Assembly: GCF_021389935.1 (NCBI RefSeq)
Contig: NZ_CP089979.1
Coordinates: 4,135,001-4,199,000 of the forward strand
Length of the DNA stretch: 64,000 bases
Reading direction: 5' to 3'
DNA from: Fulvivirga ligni
Lineage (GTDB): Bacteria > Bacteroidota > Bacteroidia > Cytophagales > Cyclobacteriaceae
A program made the position numbers and the translations under genes. This document shows positions 1 to 13,436 of the stretch, piece after piece. Each line of letters begins with the position of its first letter. Positions within the stretch are counted from its first letter, which is position 1. Under the pieces are notes generated by a model that was not told where the DNA came from, made no database searches, and was given only the letters and a program-made list of their open reading frames with translations.

Positions 1-167
1 GTTACTGGTTTATCCTTCGCTGATAAGCTCTGAAAGGAAAGAAAAAGAACGACTATTGTAAAAAGGTGTCGGGTTGATTGGTTCATATTTTATGATTGAT
101 TTTTACGCTTTTAATGTGTTGAACATGTGATACCAAATTTATCAGTAATAAGCTACGAAACAAATTT

Positions 168-199
168 GAGAGACTCACCCGATTAGGGGTAAGCCTCTC
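168..199 (-). terminator. Probable terminator after the GH76 gene
   Basis: GAGAGACTCACCC (168-180) pairs imperfectly with GGGGTAAGCCTCTC (186-199). The hairpin lies just downstream of the GH76 stop codon on the minus strand and is followed there by AAATTTGTTT rather than a clean U-run. It is a plausible but weak end of the polysaccharide locus transcript. The rest of 1-267 shows no gene. Confidence 0.4.
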
Positions 200-267
200 T
201 CCTTCTTATGTTCAAAACTAAAACTACTACTGTGTAAACATAAATATCTAATTATCAAGCACTAACA

Positions 268-1905
268 TCATGGCACTAAGCTCCATTTTTGGTTATCAGC
301 ATCATTGATGTTCCATTGAAGGATGTTAGCTCCATTTTCGTTAGAACCGCCTGCTACATCCAGTGCTCTTCCGCTGGCTACTGACACTATGGAATAATAT
401 CCTTGTCCGTCAGGCACCAGGTACCACATTTGGTTGCTACCACCATTCCAGCCCCACTGTATCACATTAGTGCCGTTGGCTGTGTTGCCACCTTCAAGAT
501 CTAAAGAAAGGCCACTTCCTGCACTTCTTATGCGGTAAGCATTGGTAGCAGCTTCGGTGATGACCCACCTTTGGTTAGGCTGGTTATAATTGGTCCATTG
601 AAGGATATTGCCACCATTGGAGGTAGAACCTGCTTCTACATCTACCGCTTTTCCACTGGCTTTGGATATAATGCTGAAAGTACCTCCTGAAGTTATTCCA
701 GGCCTTTTGGCTGGGGCAAACTGTAACCAGGCCACCGCACTTACATGCTGTGTAGGTATCATGCTGCCGTTATTCGGAGTTTGCTGATTCCAGGCGTTCC
801 AGGTCAGGTTATAATCGGTTCTTCTGTTATTCCAGATGGAAGTGGCATTCTGCACCATCCAGTCACCAAAAGTATCCCAAAGCTCAGGGTTATCAGTACA
901 TAAGTGTCCCAGACCTCTGGCAAATTCAGCTGCCCAGGTATTCAGGTATCCTGCTCCGTTGGAGATGATGCCGTTACTGGTCATGTTGTTTTTTACATAT
1001 GAGGCAGCACGTGTTGCGTCTCTCAGGTAGTTAGGATTTCCGGTAAGCTTCCACAATACGTTAGCAAAGTCGATGAAAGCACCCTGGTTATAAACCGCAG
1101 TACCCTGATCTACCTGTCCGTTAGGATAGATACCTCTGTACACCTGGCCAGTTTCAGCATTAAACAAATGCCACCATACCCAGTCATAAATCTGAATAGC
1201 ACGGTCAAGATACCACTGATCGCCATTGCTTTGATAAATCATACATGCCAATAGCCCGGTAGGGTTATTAGATAAGGCCTCTTTAATGATTTCGCCACCT
1301 TCAGGTGTGTAGTCAGGCTGCTGTTCCCAGATACCGCCATTGTTATACTGCGTATCCCAACCTCTGCTCCAGATATAATCGAAGCAGTAGCGGGCCTGAG
1401 TTAGGTAGTTGCTGGTGCCGGTCATCTGGTGTCCTCTGGCCAGTACCAAACCAAACCAGGCGATGTCATCATTCCAGCCATCCCAATCGTATGGTGGTGG
1501 ATTCAACTGTAAGAAGCCATTAACCAGGTTGTTAACCAGCGTTCTATGTTCTGGCAGTCCTGTTCTTTCATATACGTCCATCATGCCTTGGATATCAAGG
1601 GCGAGCGTCCAGGTGCCATCAGAGGCATTGTCATTCAAGGCGCGCTTGTAGTAAGTTCTGCCTCCAGAGGTAGTGAGGAAAGCACTGTTGAAGCCACGAT
1701 AAGCCATGTCCGCCCAGGCAGGATTTATGCCATTATCACGGGCCACACGGCCGTTATCAATGGGTTTTTCAATCAGTACATCAGTGTTTTCATCTTCTGA
1801 CTGCTGAGGTTCAAGTTCATCTTGCATACAACCTGGAATAGACCATAGCAAAACGCATAATACACTCAGAAGTAAGAGTTTTTTAGGTTTTGTGTAGTTT
1901 TTCAT
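268..1905 (-). CDS. GH76 family alpha-1,6-mannanase lipoprotein with C-terminal ricin-type lectin domain
   Basis: Predicted surface or periplasmic endo-alpha-mannanase that cuts alpha-1,6-mannan backbones. The ATG at 1905 is chosen over an in-frame ATG at 1977 because it directly precedes a Lys-rich signal peptide and lipobox (IPGC, Cys26). The catalytic domain covers roughly residues 50-395. The adjacent Asp146-Asp147 in GWNDDIAWFG matches the GH76 catalytic Asp pair. The last ~140 residues are a beta-trefoil lectin with repeated ILQW...NQ.W motifs (QxW type), expected to hold glycans. It is the last gene of the minus-strand locus behind susC, susD and the DUF1735 gene, so it probably acts on the polysaccharide imported by SusCD. 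Family assignment is from motifs; exact substrate is inferred. Confidence 0.88.
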   Translation of the reverse strand: MKNYTKPKKLLLLSVLCVLLWSIPGCMQDELEPQQSEDENTDVLIEKPIDNGRVARDNGINPAWADMAYRGFNSAFLTTSGGRTYYKRALNDNASDGTWTLALDIQGMMDVYERTGLPEHRTLVNNLVNGFLQLNPPPYDWDGWNDDIAWFGLVLARGHQMTGTSNYLTQARYCFDYIWSRGWDTQYNNGGIWEQQPDYTPEGGEIIKEALSNNPTGLLACMIYQSNGDQWYLDRAIQIYDWVWWHLFNAETGQVYRGIYPNGQVDQGTAVYNQGAFIDFANVLWKLTGNPNYLRDATRAASYVKNNMTSNGIISNGAGYLNTWAAEFARGLGHLCTDNPELWDTFGDWMVQNATSIWNNRRTDYNLTWNAWNQQTPNNGSMIPTQHVSAVAWLQFAPAKRPGITSGGTFSIISKASGKAVDVEAGSTSNGGNILQWTNYNQPNQRWVITEAATNAYRIRSAGSGLSLDLEGGNTANGTNVIQWGWNGGSNQMWYLVPDGQGYYSIVSVASGRALDVAGGSNENGANILQWNINDADNQKWSLVP

Positions 1906-2099
1906 TTTTCTGAATTTAGGTTTGTTTAGAAAAAAATTGGTCAAAGCATTCCTATAAACAACTGGTGTTGTTTTCATTTTTGTGCCAGATCTAAGTCCTG
2001 GCTGTTTACATCATAGGTTGTGTTTATTAACTGATTATGAATTACTTGTAATGCAGACCGAGCGCCTACCCGCCCGATCCGCTCTTACATGTTTAACTT

Positions 2100-3047
2100 T
2101 TAGAAAGCATATATCTCAGCCATGTGCGTATAGCCAGCATTGTACGATGAATTCACCGTAACCTTAAAGTACCTGGCGGGCTTGTTAAATCCTGTGGTAA
2201 AGAACACTCGCTGCAGGTCTGAGGTATTCTCCAGGGTGTAGCTACCTCCTTCTGTCCAGGTATCACCATCCTCACTAATCTCCACCACTATCTCTTTGGG
2301 TTTACCTGAGTTATCACTTTGTCTGGTAAGGATAGATAATCCATGCAAAGTGTATATCTCCGCCATATCCAGTATAAACCAGTGTGGTGGTGGTGCTTCG
2401 CCTCCGCTCCACTTGCTATGCCAGAAGGTGTTTTCATTACCATCAATGGTGCTGGAAACCAGGCCGCCATTGGCTCCCTCGGCAGGTTCTTCAGTAGAGA
2501 GTGAAACTACCTGCCAGGCATCTCGAGGTATCAATGGCTCATACTTCAAGATAAAATAGGCCGTTTGTAAATCAGTGTTTAGCGTTACTCCTTCACTCAC
2601 ATTAGTAATCTGAGCAGCCATCATGTACTCTTCAAAAGGAATCATATCTCCTTCTTGGGTGCTGATGGTAACATCAATCAGGGAGGAAGATACTTCACCC
2701 GAAAGAATCTTTACCTCATTACCACTGACCTCATAGGCTTCATGCGGAAGTATGGGATAAGAAGTGCCGTTGGCGCTGTTATAGTCAGCCACCAGCTGGT
2801 CATCTATATCGATATTGATCATCACATCCCCAGACGGGTAATCCATACCGCCATAAGTTGCTCCTAAAGTCAGGTGCTCGGGTTTATCCGAAATGCCATA
2901 CGTATACTTTCTGGCACCGCCTTCGGCCTGTGCCATGTACACTTTAGAATAGCTATCAACCTTTTCATTTCCAGGTATGTCTACATCAGGATCACAGGCA
3001 AAAACCAAAACTGATGCTACAATGATATAAGCTGTTATATTTTTCAT
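2100..3047 (-). CDS. DUF1735 / discoidin-domain lipoprotein (SusE/F-position glycan-binding protein)
   Basis: A 315-residue lipoprotein with a short signal peptide ending VLVFAC (Cys18). Residues ~30-165 match the DUF1735 type of beta-sandwich found in surface glycan-binding proteins next to SusD. Residues ~175-315 look like an F5/8 type C (discoidin) domain: IDGNENTFWHSKW, HWFILDM and a terminal ARYFKVTVN...MAEIYAF. No catalytic motif is visible, so the likely role is binding glycan at the cell surface and passing it to SusC/SusD. It lies 21 bp downstream of susD and is probably co-transcribed. Confidence 0.85.
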   Translation of the reverse strand: MKNITAYIIVASVLVFACDPDVDIPGNEKVDSYSKVYMAQAEGGARKYTYGISDKPEHLTLGATYGGMDYPSGDVMINIDIDDQLVADYNSANGTSYPILPHEAYEVSGNEVKILSGEVSSSLIDVTISTQEGDMIPFEEYMMAAQITNVSEGVTLNTDLQTAYFILKYEPLIPRDAWQVVSLSTEEPAEGANGGLVSSTIDGNENTFWHSKWSGGEAPPPHWFILDMAEIYTLHGLSILTRQSDNSGKPKEIVVEISEDGDTWTEGGSYTLENTSDLQRVFFTTGFNKPARYFKVTVNSSYNAGYTHMAEIYAF

Positions 3048-3068
3048 GTTAGTCTCGATTTTAAGTAA

Positions 3069-4838
3069 TTACCAGCCTGGATTTTGAACAATAAGCTTTC
3101 CTCTATCCAGTTCATATTGAGTGATAGGAAACCAATAATAGGCTTTTCTAAACACCCTTTCCTGGGCCACTACTCTGGTGTAGAAAGCATCACCACTAGC
3201 GAATACATCCATACCGTGCATATCATGGCCAATGTACTGCTCGGCTTTTTTCCACCTTCTGATGTCGAACCACCGGAGGTACTCAAAGGCCAATTCAATC
3301 CTTCTTTCCCTCCAGATAGCATCTCTCATCGCATCCTGCCCTACCGGGGCAGGAATATCTTCACCATACAATGGCACACCGGCTCTCTCTCTGATCATGT
3401 TCACATAGGTGAGAATGTCAGGATTACCAGGGTTATATTCATTTAAGGCTTCCGCATAATTCAGGTAGATCTCACCCAATCTCATTAGCACCAATGGCCT
3501 GTTAAACACCTCACCGGTGCCACCGCTACCAGAGTTGGTAAATGGACTCACGTTCTTTCTTACCAGATAACCTGTTCTACTCCAGTCTGTTACGTGACCT
3601 GTAGCCGAGTTAGGACCTGTTACCTCAAAGTTGATAGGCGTAGGGTCTTTAAGTGTACCGCCATCCCATAAAGCATTGTTATAAGTAATAGATGCATAGA
3701 AGCGCGGCTCACGATTGACGTACATGTTATAGATACCATCAGTAAAACCTGATTCAGAATAGAGTGGTGATGGGTTGGCAAAGCTGGTACCCGAGATAGG
3801 TAATCCATCTTCCATAAGATAGGCATCTACCATTTCCTGGGAAGGTGCCATACCGTTCCAACCACCAGCCTGTCTGGGGTTTGAGTGCACATCTTCAGAG
3901 GTCAGGCTGTTATCTTTTCTGGCAAAGATGGTCTCATCATTCCAGGGCTCTAACAGTACACCTCTATAGGATTCTATCGGATCATTTTCAGGATCCTTAT
4001 AAAGTAGATATAAGTTGAGATCCATTACCGCCTTAGCCGCATTAGCTGCCAATTGCCATTTGTTTTCATCATAGCTCTGGCTTATGAGCGGTGTACCATC
4101 CTGATTTTTAAAGTTGGCCAAATCTGTATTACCATTGTACAAAGGACTGGCTGCATATAGCAATACTCTAGATTTGAAAGCCAGGGCTGCTCCTCTTGTA
4201 GCTCTACCATAATTTATGCTTGTAGGTACCAGAGGCAATGCTTTCGCCGCTTCATCAAACTCACTGACCACATAGGCAACGCATTCATCAAAGGGAGTCC
4301 TGGCTATCTGAAGCTCCGAGGCGGGTACATCCACAGGAAGCACATCCTCTCCCACTATTACTACCGGCCCATACTGGCGCATGAGCATGAAATAAAAATA
4401 GGCCCTTAAGAATCTGGCCTCAGCTTTATACTGAGGAATGAGATCTGGGCTTACCCTTTGCATTTCTGCATTATCATCTATGTGATTGATAAAATAGGTG
4501 GCAGCACGAATACCATCATAATAAGCACCCCAGAATGAAAACGGACTGCTGGCGGCATCCCACCTGCCAATGTTTATTTGGTAAGTAGGATATTTAGCCC
4601 ATGACACCACCATTTCATCAGAATTAGAAGTCCATGGGTTAGTTTCATGCTGGTTAGCATCATCTCTGATGTAGGTATAGACATTAGCTAGATACTGCTC
4701 CGTAGTGGCTTTCTTTTGGAAAACCTCTTCTATGGTTTGTCTATCGCTAGGCACCTGATCCAGGTAATCATCACAGCTGGTCAGGACTACAATTATGATT
4801 AGAAATATATATAATGAATTTTTCATTCGTCTCTTCAT
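3069..4838 (-). CDS. SusD/RagB family nutrient-binding outer-membrane lipoprotein
   Basis: A 589-residue SusD homologue, the lid of the SusC channel. The signal peptide ends VVLTSC followed by DDYLDQVPSDR, the usual SusD start after the lipobox. The RagB/SusD core is seen in FLRAYFYFMLMRQYGPVVIV, the TPR-like helices near residues 130-260, and the C-terminal RPLVLMRLGEIYLNYAEALNE and ERRIELAFEYLRWFDIRRW motifs. The start codon immediately follows the susC stop codon with no spacer, so translation of the pair is likely coupled. An in-frame ATG four codons later is an equally good start. Confidence 0.95.
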   Translation of the reverse strand: MKRRMKNSLYIFLIIIVVLTSCDDYLDQVPSDRQTIEEVFQKKATTEQYLANVYTYIRDDANQHETNPWTSNSDEMVVSWAKYPTYQINIGRWDAASSPFSFWGAYYDGIRAATYFINHIDDNAEMQRVSPDLIPQYKAEARFLRAYFYFMLMRQYGPVVIVGEDVLPVDVPASELQIARTPFDECVAYVVSEFDEAAKALPLVPTSINYGRATRGAALAFKSRVLLYAASPLYNGNTDLANFKNQDGTPLISQSYDENKWQLAANAAKAVMDLNLYLLYKDPENDPIESYRGVLLEPWNDETIFARKDNSLTSEDVHSNPRQAGGWNGMAPSQEMVDAYLMEDGLPISGTSFANPSPLYSESGFTDGIYNMYVNREPRFYASITYNNALWDGGTLKDPTPINFEVTGPNSATGHVTDWSRTGYLVRKNVSPFTNSGSGGTGEVFNRPLVLMRLGEIYLNYAEALNEYNPGNPDILTYVNMIRERAGVPLYGEDIPAPVGQDAMRDAIWRERRIELAFEYLRWFDIRRWKKAEQYIGHDMHGMDVFASGDAFYTRVVAQERVFRKAYYWFPITQYELDRGKLIVQNPGW

Positions 4839-7800
4839 TTAAAATCTACAATCAATTCCGAAACTGATGGTCTTTATAAGGGGATAAGAAGCTCCTCGTC
4901 CATCACCCAGCTCCACATCCCAAAGCTTGAACTTACTGAATGTGACCAAGTTATATCCTATACAATAAAGCCTTAGGTTATCCAGCCCGATTTTGTCGAA
5001 CCATTCGCTTTGAGGAAAAGTATAGCTTACTTCCACGTTCTGCAGTCTTAAATAACCACCATTTCTTACCCACCAGGTGCTGCCGTCATAGTTCATGTTG
5101 TTTACACCATCACTAAGTCTTGGGTAGAAGGCATTCGGGTTAGGATCTTCCTCTGTCCAGCGGTTATCTATGTTGGCCAGCAAGTTTCCTCTGGTACCCA
5201 CGCCCTGCTGGAATGGAATAATACCTTCACCATTCAACATAATGTCTACATTGCTAATGCCTTTGAAGAAAGCGCCAATGGCAAATCCTTTATAGGCAAT
5301 AGAAGTACCAAAACCATAAGCTATCTCAGGGAAAGCTCCATATCCAATAGGTGCCTGATCATAAGAATCTATCACACCATCAGCATTAAGATCTTTAAAC
5401 TTGATATCTCCTGGCTTCACCGTACCTGTTTGTCTTGGGCTGTTGGCTATCTCCTCTTCGCTTTCAAAAAGACCTAAGGCAATATAACCGAATCTTTGTC
5501 CCAGCTTACGGCCAATTCTCTGCTGCCATGGGTAAGGCCATTCGGCATTGGCATCATTTACCACGGTGGCTCTGTTCCAGGTGAAGTTACCTCTGAAGCT
5601 CACATCAAAACTGCGCCCCAGGTGCTTATTATAGGTCAATGTACCGTCTACACCTTTATTGAAAACCTCTCCCAAATTACCTGTGGGTTGGTTTCTAACG
5701 CCAGCGTAGTCGGGTACATCTCCTCGCAACAAGTAAATGTCTGATCTAATATCTCTAAAAAAGTCTACGGTCAGGGCCAGATCACCATTCAGGGTGTTCA
5801 GCTCTACCCCAAGATTACTCTTCGTGGATGTTTCCCACTGCACATTAGCAGCATAGTATTCTATGTCCAGCCCGCCAAAGCGATTGTCCTGGTTTCTACC
5901 AAAAACATAATCAGCTCCGGTGCCATTTACCGTAGAAAGGTAAGCGAATCGCTGACCAGATGCGGTAAGTGCTGCATTACCTACTACTCCGTGAGAAAGC
6001 CTTATTTTTAAGAACTGAATATACTTATCTAGCGCACCAAAGAATTTCTCATTAGAAGCTACCCAACCAATACCTACAGAAGGGAAAAAGCCATATCTGT
6101 TTTCCGGGGCAAAGGCTTCAGATCCGTTATACCCGAAGTTGGCTTCTAATAAATAGCGCTCATCATAGGCATAAGTACCTCTACCAGCTATACCATGGAA
6201 ACGATAAGGAATAGAGGTAGTAAAATCTCCTGCAAAGGCATCCACTCTATCCGTTTGGTTATAAAGGATTAGTCCACCTACCTCATGTTTACCAAAGGCA
6301 TGGTTATAATTTAGTGAAGCTTCAAAATATTTTTGTCGCTGCCCACCATTGCTTCTTGCATAACCTAACACGTTGGTACCTACCACAACAGGTGCATCTC
6401 CTTCGTAGATCAGGTTTCCTTCTGAGTCTCTGCCCACGGCAAGCCATCTATCTACAGATTTTGTTCTGCTGATTTGGTGTGTGTTATTATTATCGAAAGA
6501 AAACATGGCCGTAGCTGAAAGACCATCTACAAAATGGCTCAGGTCCTGAGTAACCCTGATATTAGACCAAATCTGACTTTTAGTCTCGGCCACATAACCC
6601 GATTGCGTAAGCAGGTTGTATGGGTTATTGATGTCACCAGTTCTTTGCTGCGCGATCTTCCCATCAGAATACTTAGGCGGGTGCACCACCGGAGGCAAAG
6701 TATAGGCTGATGCGAAAATAGCTCCTGAAGAAACGCCAGGGTAATTACCATCTGAAATATAGCCTGAAGCTCCAAAGTTCACCTTGGTAGAGTTAGTAAG
6801 ATCAAGTGTGAGGTTGGAGGTGAAGTTATATCTGGTGAAACCTATTGACGATGTGTACTGGTCTAGCTCTTCACTTTTAAAAAGGCCTTTTTCATCATAA
6901 TAACCTACAGATAAGTAATAAGTAGCCTTGTCTGATCCGCCATCTACATTAAAGTTAATCCTTCTGTTTTGGCCGCGATCATCCAGTATCTCATCAAACC
7001 AGTCAACATTTGGGTAAAGATCCGGATCTGACTGATCGATGGTAGCCTGAATGGTCTCTTCAGAATAGTATGGTGGCATGTTTGGGTTAGTATTATGCCT
7101 GGCCTCATTGGCTACACGCATATACTCCACGCCATCTACAAATTGGGGCAACTTAGTAAATTGGGTGATACCCTGATTGTACTGAAAGTTCAGTTTCGGC
7201 TTAGAGTTAGATCCTTTCTTGGTATTAATTAGGATTACACCATTACCACCACGCACACCATAAATAGCCGTGGCCGATGCATCTTTTAATATACTGAAGC
7301 TTTCAATATCTTCAGGGTCAATATTATTGAAAGACCGCTCCACACCATCCACCAAAATCAAAGGATTACTGGCTGACTGAGCGAAGCTACTTATACCTCT
7401 GATGAATATCTGTGAATTATCGTAACCAGGCTCCCCAGACCGCTGCACACCTACTATACCGGCGATACGCCCAGTAATAGCGTTGCTCAGGTTAGCCACT
7501 GGTTGTTGTTGTAAATCAGCCACTTTAATGGATGATTGTGATCCTACTGAGGTGATCTTCTTTTGCTCACCGTAACCAACTACCACCACTTCCTCAAGCG
7601 ACTGAATATCAGCCTTTAATGGCACATTGATTACGCTTCTACCGTTCACAGGAACCTCTTGTGTAAGGTATCCGATAAAGCTCAGAACAAGCACACTGTT
7701 TTCTTCCTTCAGTTGTAATGAATATTCACCATTAGCATCAGTAGAAGTACCGGTAGTGGTACCTTTTACGATGATGTTCACCCCAGGTAAAGGTGTGCCA

Positions 7801-8201
7801 TCAGCCTCATCCGTTACCTGTCCTGAAATCTTTAAAGCGGCTTGTTGTTTAATTTTTCTAGATAGAATAATGTGGGTTTTATCTATCTCATAAGCAATGT
7901 CAAGAGGTTCTAAAATACTATCTAATACCTGCTTCAAGCTTTTGTCTACCGCATGAATGGTGACTTTATGTTTTGAAATAAGCTGACTTTGGTAAAGAAA
8001 TGTAGATCCTGTTTGCTTCTCTATCAATGATAAAACATCGCTGAGGTTGGCGTTTTTGACATCGATATTGATTTTGTCATCCTGAATATTACCGGCTTTA
8101 GTAAGGGAAGCCGAAGAATAAGTAAAAACTATAAGTAACTGTAAAATAAGGACATACGAGAGGTATTTTACATATTTTTTGAATAGTAATCGTTTTTCCA
8201 T
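4839..8201 (-). CDS. SusC/RagA family TonB-linked outer-membrane transporter with N-terminal STN domain
   Basis: Outer-membrane channel that imports oligosaccharides with SusD, powered by TonB. The ATG at 8201 is preferred over an ATG at 8270 because it starts a signal peptide (MEKRLLFKKYV then a hydrophobic stretch). In order: STN domain (~43-114), carboxypeptidase-regulatory-like beta-sandwich (~124-197, ISGQVTDEADGTPLPGVNI), SusC signature and plug from ~204 (VVVGYGEQKK, then FIRGISSF), and a 22-strand-type barrel ending in Phe. The STN domain is the important detail. In FecA-like receptors it contacts a FecR-type anti-sigma factor in the periplasm, and such a pair sits upstream in this locus. 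The promoter region holds a GCAATCGATTGC palindrome. Confidence 0.95.
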   Translation of the reverse strand: MEKRLLFKKYVKYLSYVLILQLLIVFTYSSASLTKAGNIQDDKINIDVKNANLSDVLSLIEKQTGSTFLYQSQLISKHKVTIHAVDKSLKQVLDSILEPLDIAYEIDKTHIILSRKIKQQAALKISGQVTDEADGTPLPGVNIIVKGTTTGTSTDANGEYSLQLKEENSVLVLSFIGYLTQEVPVNGRSVINVPLKADIQSLEEVVVVGYGEQKKITSVGSQSSIKVADLQQQPVANLSNAITGRIAGIVGVQRSGEPGYDNSQIFIRGISSFAQSASNPLILVDGVERSFNNIDPEDIESFSILKDASATAIYGVRGGNGVILINTKKGSNSKPKLNFQYNQGITQFTKLPQFVDGVEYMRVANEARHNTNPNMPPYYSEETIQATIDQSDPDLYPNVDWFDEILDDRGQNRRINFNVDGGSDKATYYLSVGYYDEKGLFKSEELDQYTSSIGFTRYNFTSNLTLDLTNSTKVNFGASGYISDGNYPGVSSGAIFASAYTLPPVVHPPKYSDGKIAQQRTGDINNPYNLLTQSGYVAETKSQIWSNIRVTQDLSHFVDGLSATAMFSFDNNNTHQISRTKSVDRWLAVGRDSEGNLIYEGDAPVVVGTNVLGYARSNGGQRQKYFEASLNYNHAFGKHEVGGLILYNQTDRVDAFAGDFTTSIPYRFHGIAGRGTYAYDERYLLEANFGYNGSEAFAPENRYGFFPSVGIGWVASNEKFFGALDKYIQFLKIRLSHGVVGNAALTASGQRFAYLSTVNGTGADYVFGRNQDNRFGGLDIEYYAANVQWETSTKSNLGVELNTLNGDLALTVDFFRDIRSDIYLLRGDVPDYAGVRNQPTGNLGEVFNKGVDGTLTYNKHLGRSFDVSFRGNFTWNRATVVNDANAEWPYPWQQRIGRKLGQRFGYIALGLFESEEEIANSPRQTGTVKPGDIKFKDLNADGVIDSYDQAPIGYGAFPEIAYGFGTSIAYKGFAIGAFFKGISNVDIMLNGEGIIPFQQGVGTRGNLLANIDNRWTEEDPNPNAFYPRLSDGVNNMNYDGSTWWVRNGGYLRLQNVEVSYTFPQSEWFDKIGLDNLRLYCIGYNLVTFSKFKLWDVELGDGRGASYPLIKTISFGIDCRF

Positions 8202-8346
8202 AATGTAAGGGCTTTTGGTAAATAATTGAGAGATGTCTTGGTCTAATTGGTAGCAAGACTCCCGAGCCACTATGGCTTACAGTGAGTAATTAACGTGTGG
8301 TGTGTGTTCATTTTAAGTAAGTTTAGTGTGTTTGTGTATTTAAATT

Positions 8347-8358
8347 GCAATCGATTGC
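8347..8358. promoter_or_regulatory. AATCGATT palindrome upstream of susC
   Basis: GCAATCGATTGC is a perfect 12-bp palindrome about 150 bp upstream of the chosen susC start, in the 328-bp gap (8202-8529) between susC and the GH2 gene. An even palindrome with a central CG is typical of LacI/GalR-type operators. The same core occurs at five other intergenic sites in this window. The regulator is not identified. Confidence 0.5.
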
Positions 8359-8429
8359 TGGGTTCATCTTATAGTAAACCCATGTGAATGAGTTAGTTCC
8401 AAAAGGAATTTTGACTCATTTAATTATAT

Positions 8430-8508
8430 AGAGCAGGATAATTCGGTTTTAACTCACTTTAATTAAAAAAAATTAAAATAAAATTAACGGCCGTTGTTAT
8501 CCTGCTCT
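8430..8508 (-). terminator. Long inverted repeat behind the GH2 gene, possible terminator or processing site
   Basis: AGAGCAGGATAA (8430-8441) and TTATCCTGCTCT (8497-8508) are perfect 12-bp inverted arms. CGG/CCG may extend the stem, and the A+T-rich loop of about 55 bases includes a second palindrome AACGGCCGTT (8486-8495). It lies 22 bp past the GH2 stop and before the susC promoter. It could separate the two transcripts or set their ratio. The loop is longer than in ordinary terminators. Confidence 0.35.
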
Positions 8509-8529
8509 GAACTATTAAGAAATGGTAAA

Positions 8530-12129
<3,600 letters not shown>

Positions 12130-12242
12130 TTATGTATTTCATTATCAACATGATAATAGTTCATAGCTGCTTGTAAAAAGATATAGCTTTATCACCATAG
12201 CATGAGCTACGAATCTATTCAACAGTAATATTTTCGTTCTTT

Positions 12243-13296
12243 TTATTGACAGCCTTCACCAGAAATGATGACGTGAGCGTCCAGGATTTCATATTTGGCG
12301 TTCAGCCCTTTACAAATGAGCCTCAGCTTGTCATAAAACTCAGTATTATCCAGCTTGGTAGTAAGCCTACACTGAGACATGACCTCTCTGTCAAAGATGA
12401 TATCAATACCATAGGCCCTTTCAAGCTTTTGAAATATCTCAGCCACTGGCTTATCTTCAAAAGTAAAGGCTCCTGGCTTAGCATTTCTTAGCACCGGCTC
12501 GGACACTAGCTGCTTAGTTATTTTTCTATTCTTTTTAGAATATGTGATTTGCTGGTTTCTGGTAATCAAAACACCTTTAAGCTGTTCTGAAGGATCTTCC
12601 TTTTGTTTCTTATGTTCCACCTTGGTAGCCACTGATACCTTACCAGTTTTCACAGAAACAACAATATCCTTCTTGTTTTCAAAAGCCTGCACGTTAAAAC
12701 TAGTGCCCAGTACCTTGGTAACAATATCTTCAGAATAGACCGAAAATGGCTTTTGTGGGTTTCTTTTCACCTGAAAAAAGGCTTCTCCATATAAATGTAC
12801 TTCTCTACTTTCAGCGGAGAAAGTTTCAGGATATTCCAGAGAAGAATGTGGCTTTAGCGTAACTATGCTACCATCAGCTAAAACCAGCTTATGAGGCTTA
12901 TTACTTTCGTTTTTATATGATAGCAAATCACCACCTGCTGGCGATTGGAAGTTAAAGTAGTAGATACCCACCACTGAAACCACAAGCAGCATTAAAATAC
13001 CGATAGTAATTCCGGACCTCTTCCACCTGCTCTTCAATTCCTTTTTTTTTACACGCCTGTACACTTCCATCTATCCTTCCCCATAAATCTCTATTCTTTA
13101 CCGGGCTCAGAATATACTTCTCATCATTTTCTACCGCACGAATCATGCTTATGGCCTCATTCACCGCTTCTTCCTGTGACGGGTGTTCCATCAACCAGGC
13201 TTGCCAGGCGCTATCATTGGCTCCTGTCTCCACCCAGAGGATAAAATCTTCATCCATGGCGAAATCTACGGCAGTATATTCTGAATAATCCTTCAT
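12243..13296 (-). pseudogene. FecR family anti-sigma factor, reading frame broken in a nine-A run
   Basis: Inner-membrane anti-sigma factor split over two frames. The first frame (start 13296) gives a cytoplasmic N-terminal domain typical of Bacteroidota FecR (DEDFILWVETG, LWGRIDGSVQACKKK). The second frame resumes with ELKSRWKRSG, one transmembrane helix (GITIGILMLLVVSVVGIYYF), the periplasmic FecR domain (VVTLKPHSSLEYPETF-like start, FSVYSEDIVTKVLGTSFNV) and a C-terminal DUF4974/STN-like domain. The frames join at a run of nine T on the plus strand (13042-13050); eight, or eleven, would restore one protein of about 350 residues. So it may be rescued by slippage, phase-variable, decayed or misread. 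It sits downstream of the ECF sigma factor gene and would control that factor. Confidence 0.85.
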
Positions 13297-13436
13297 CTAA
13301 ATGTTATGTGTGTATAAATCCTTTTTATGGATTTATAACTAAGAGTAATTAGTTTGGTTTTTAACTCACCAAATAAAAATAATTCTTGAAAAATTAATGG
13401 TTAAGATCTTATAATGCTGGTAATGAGGCAAATGGA

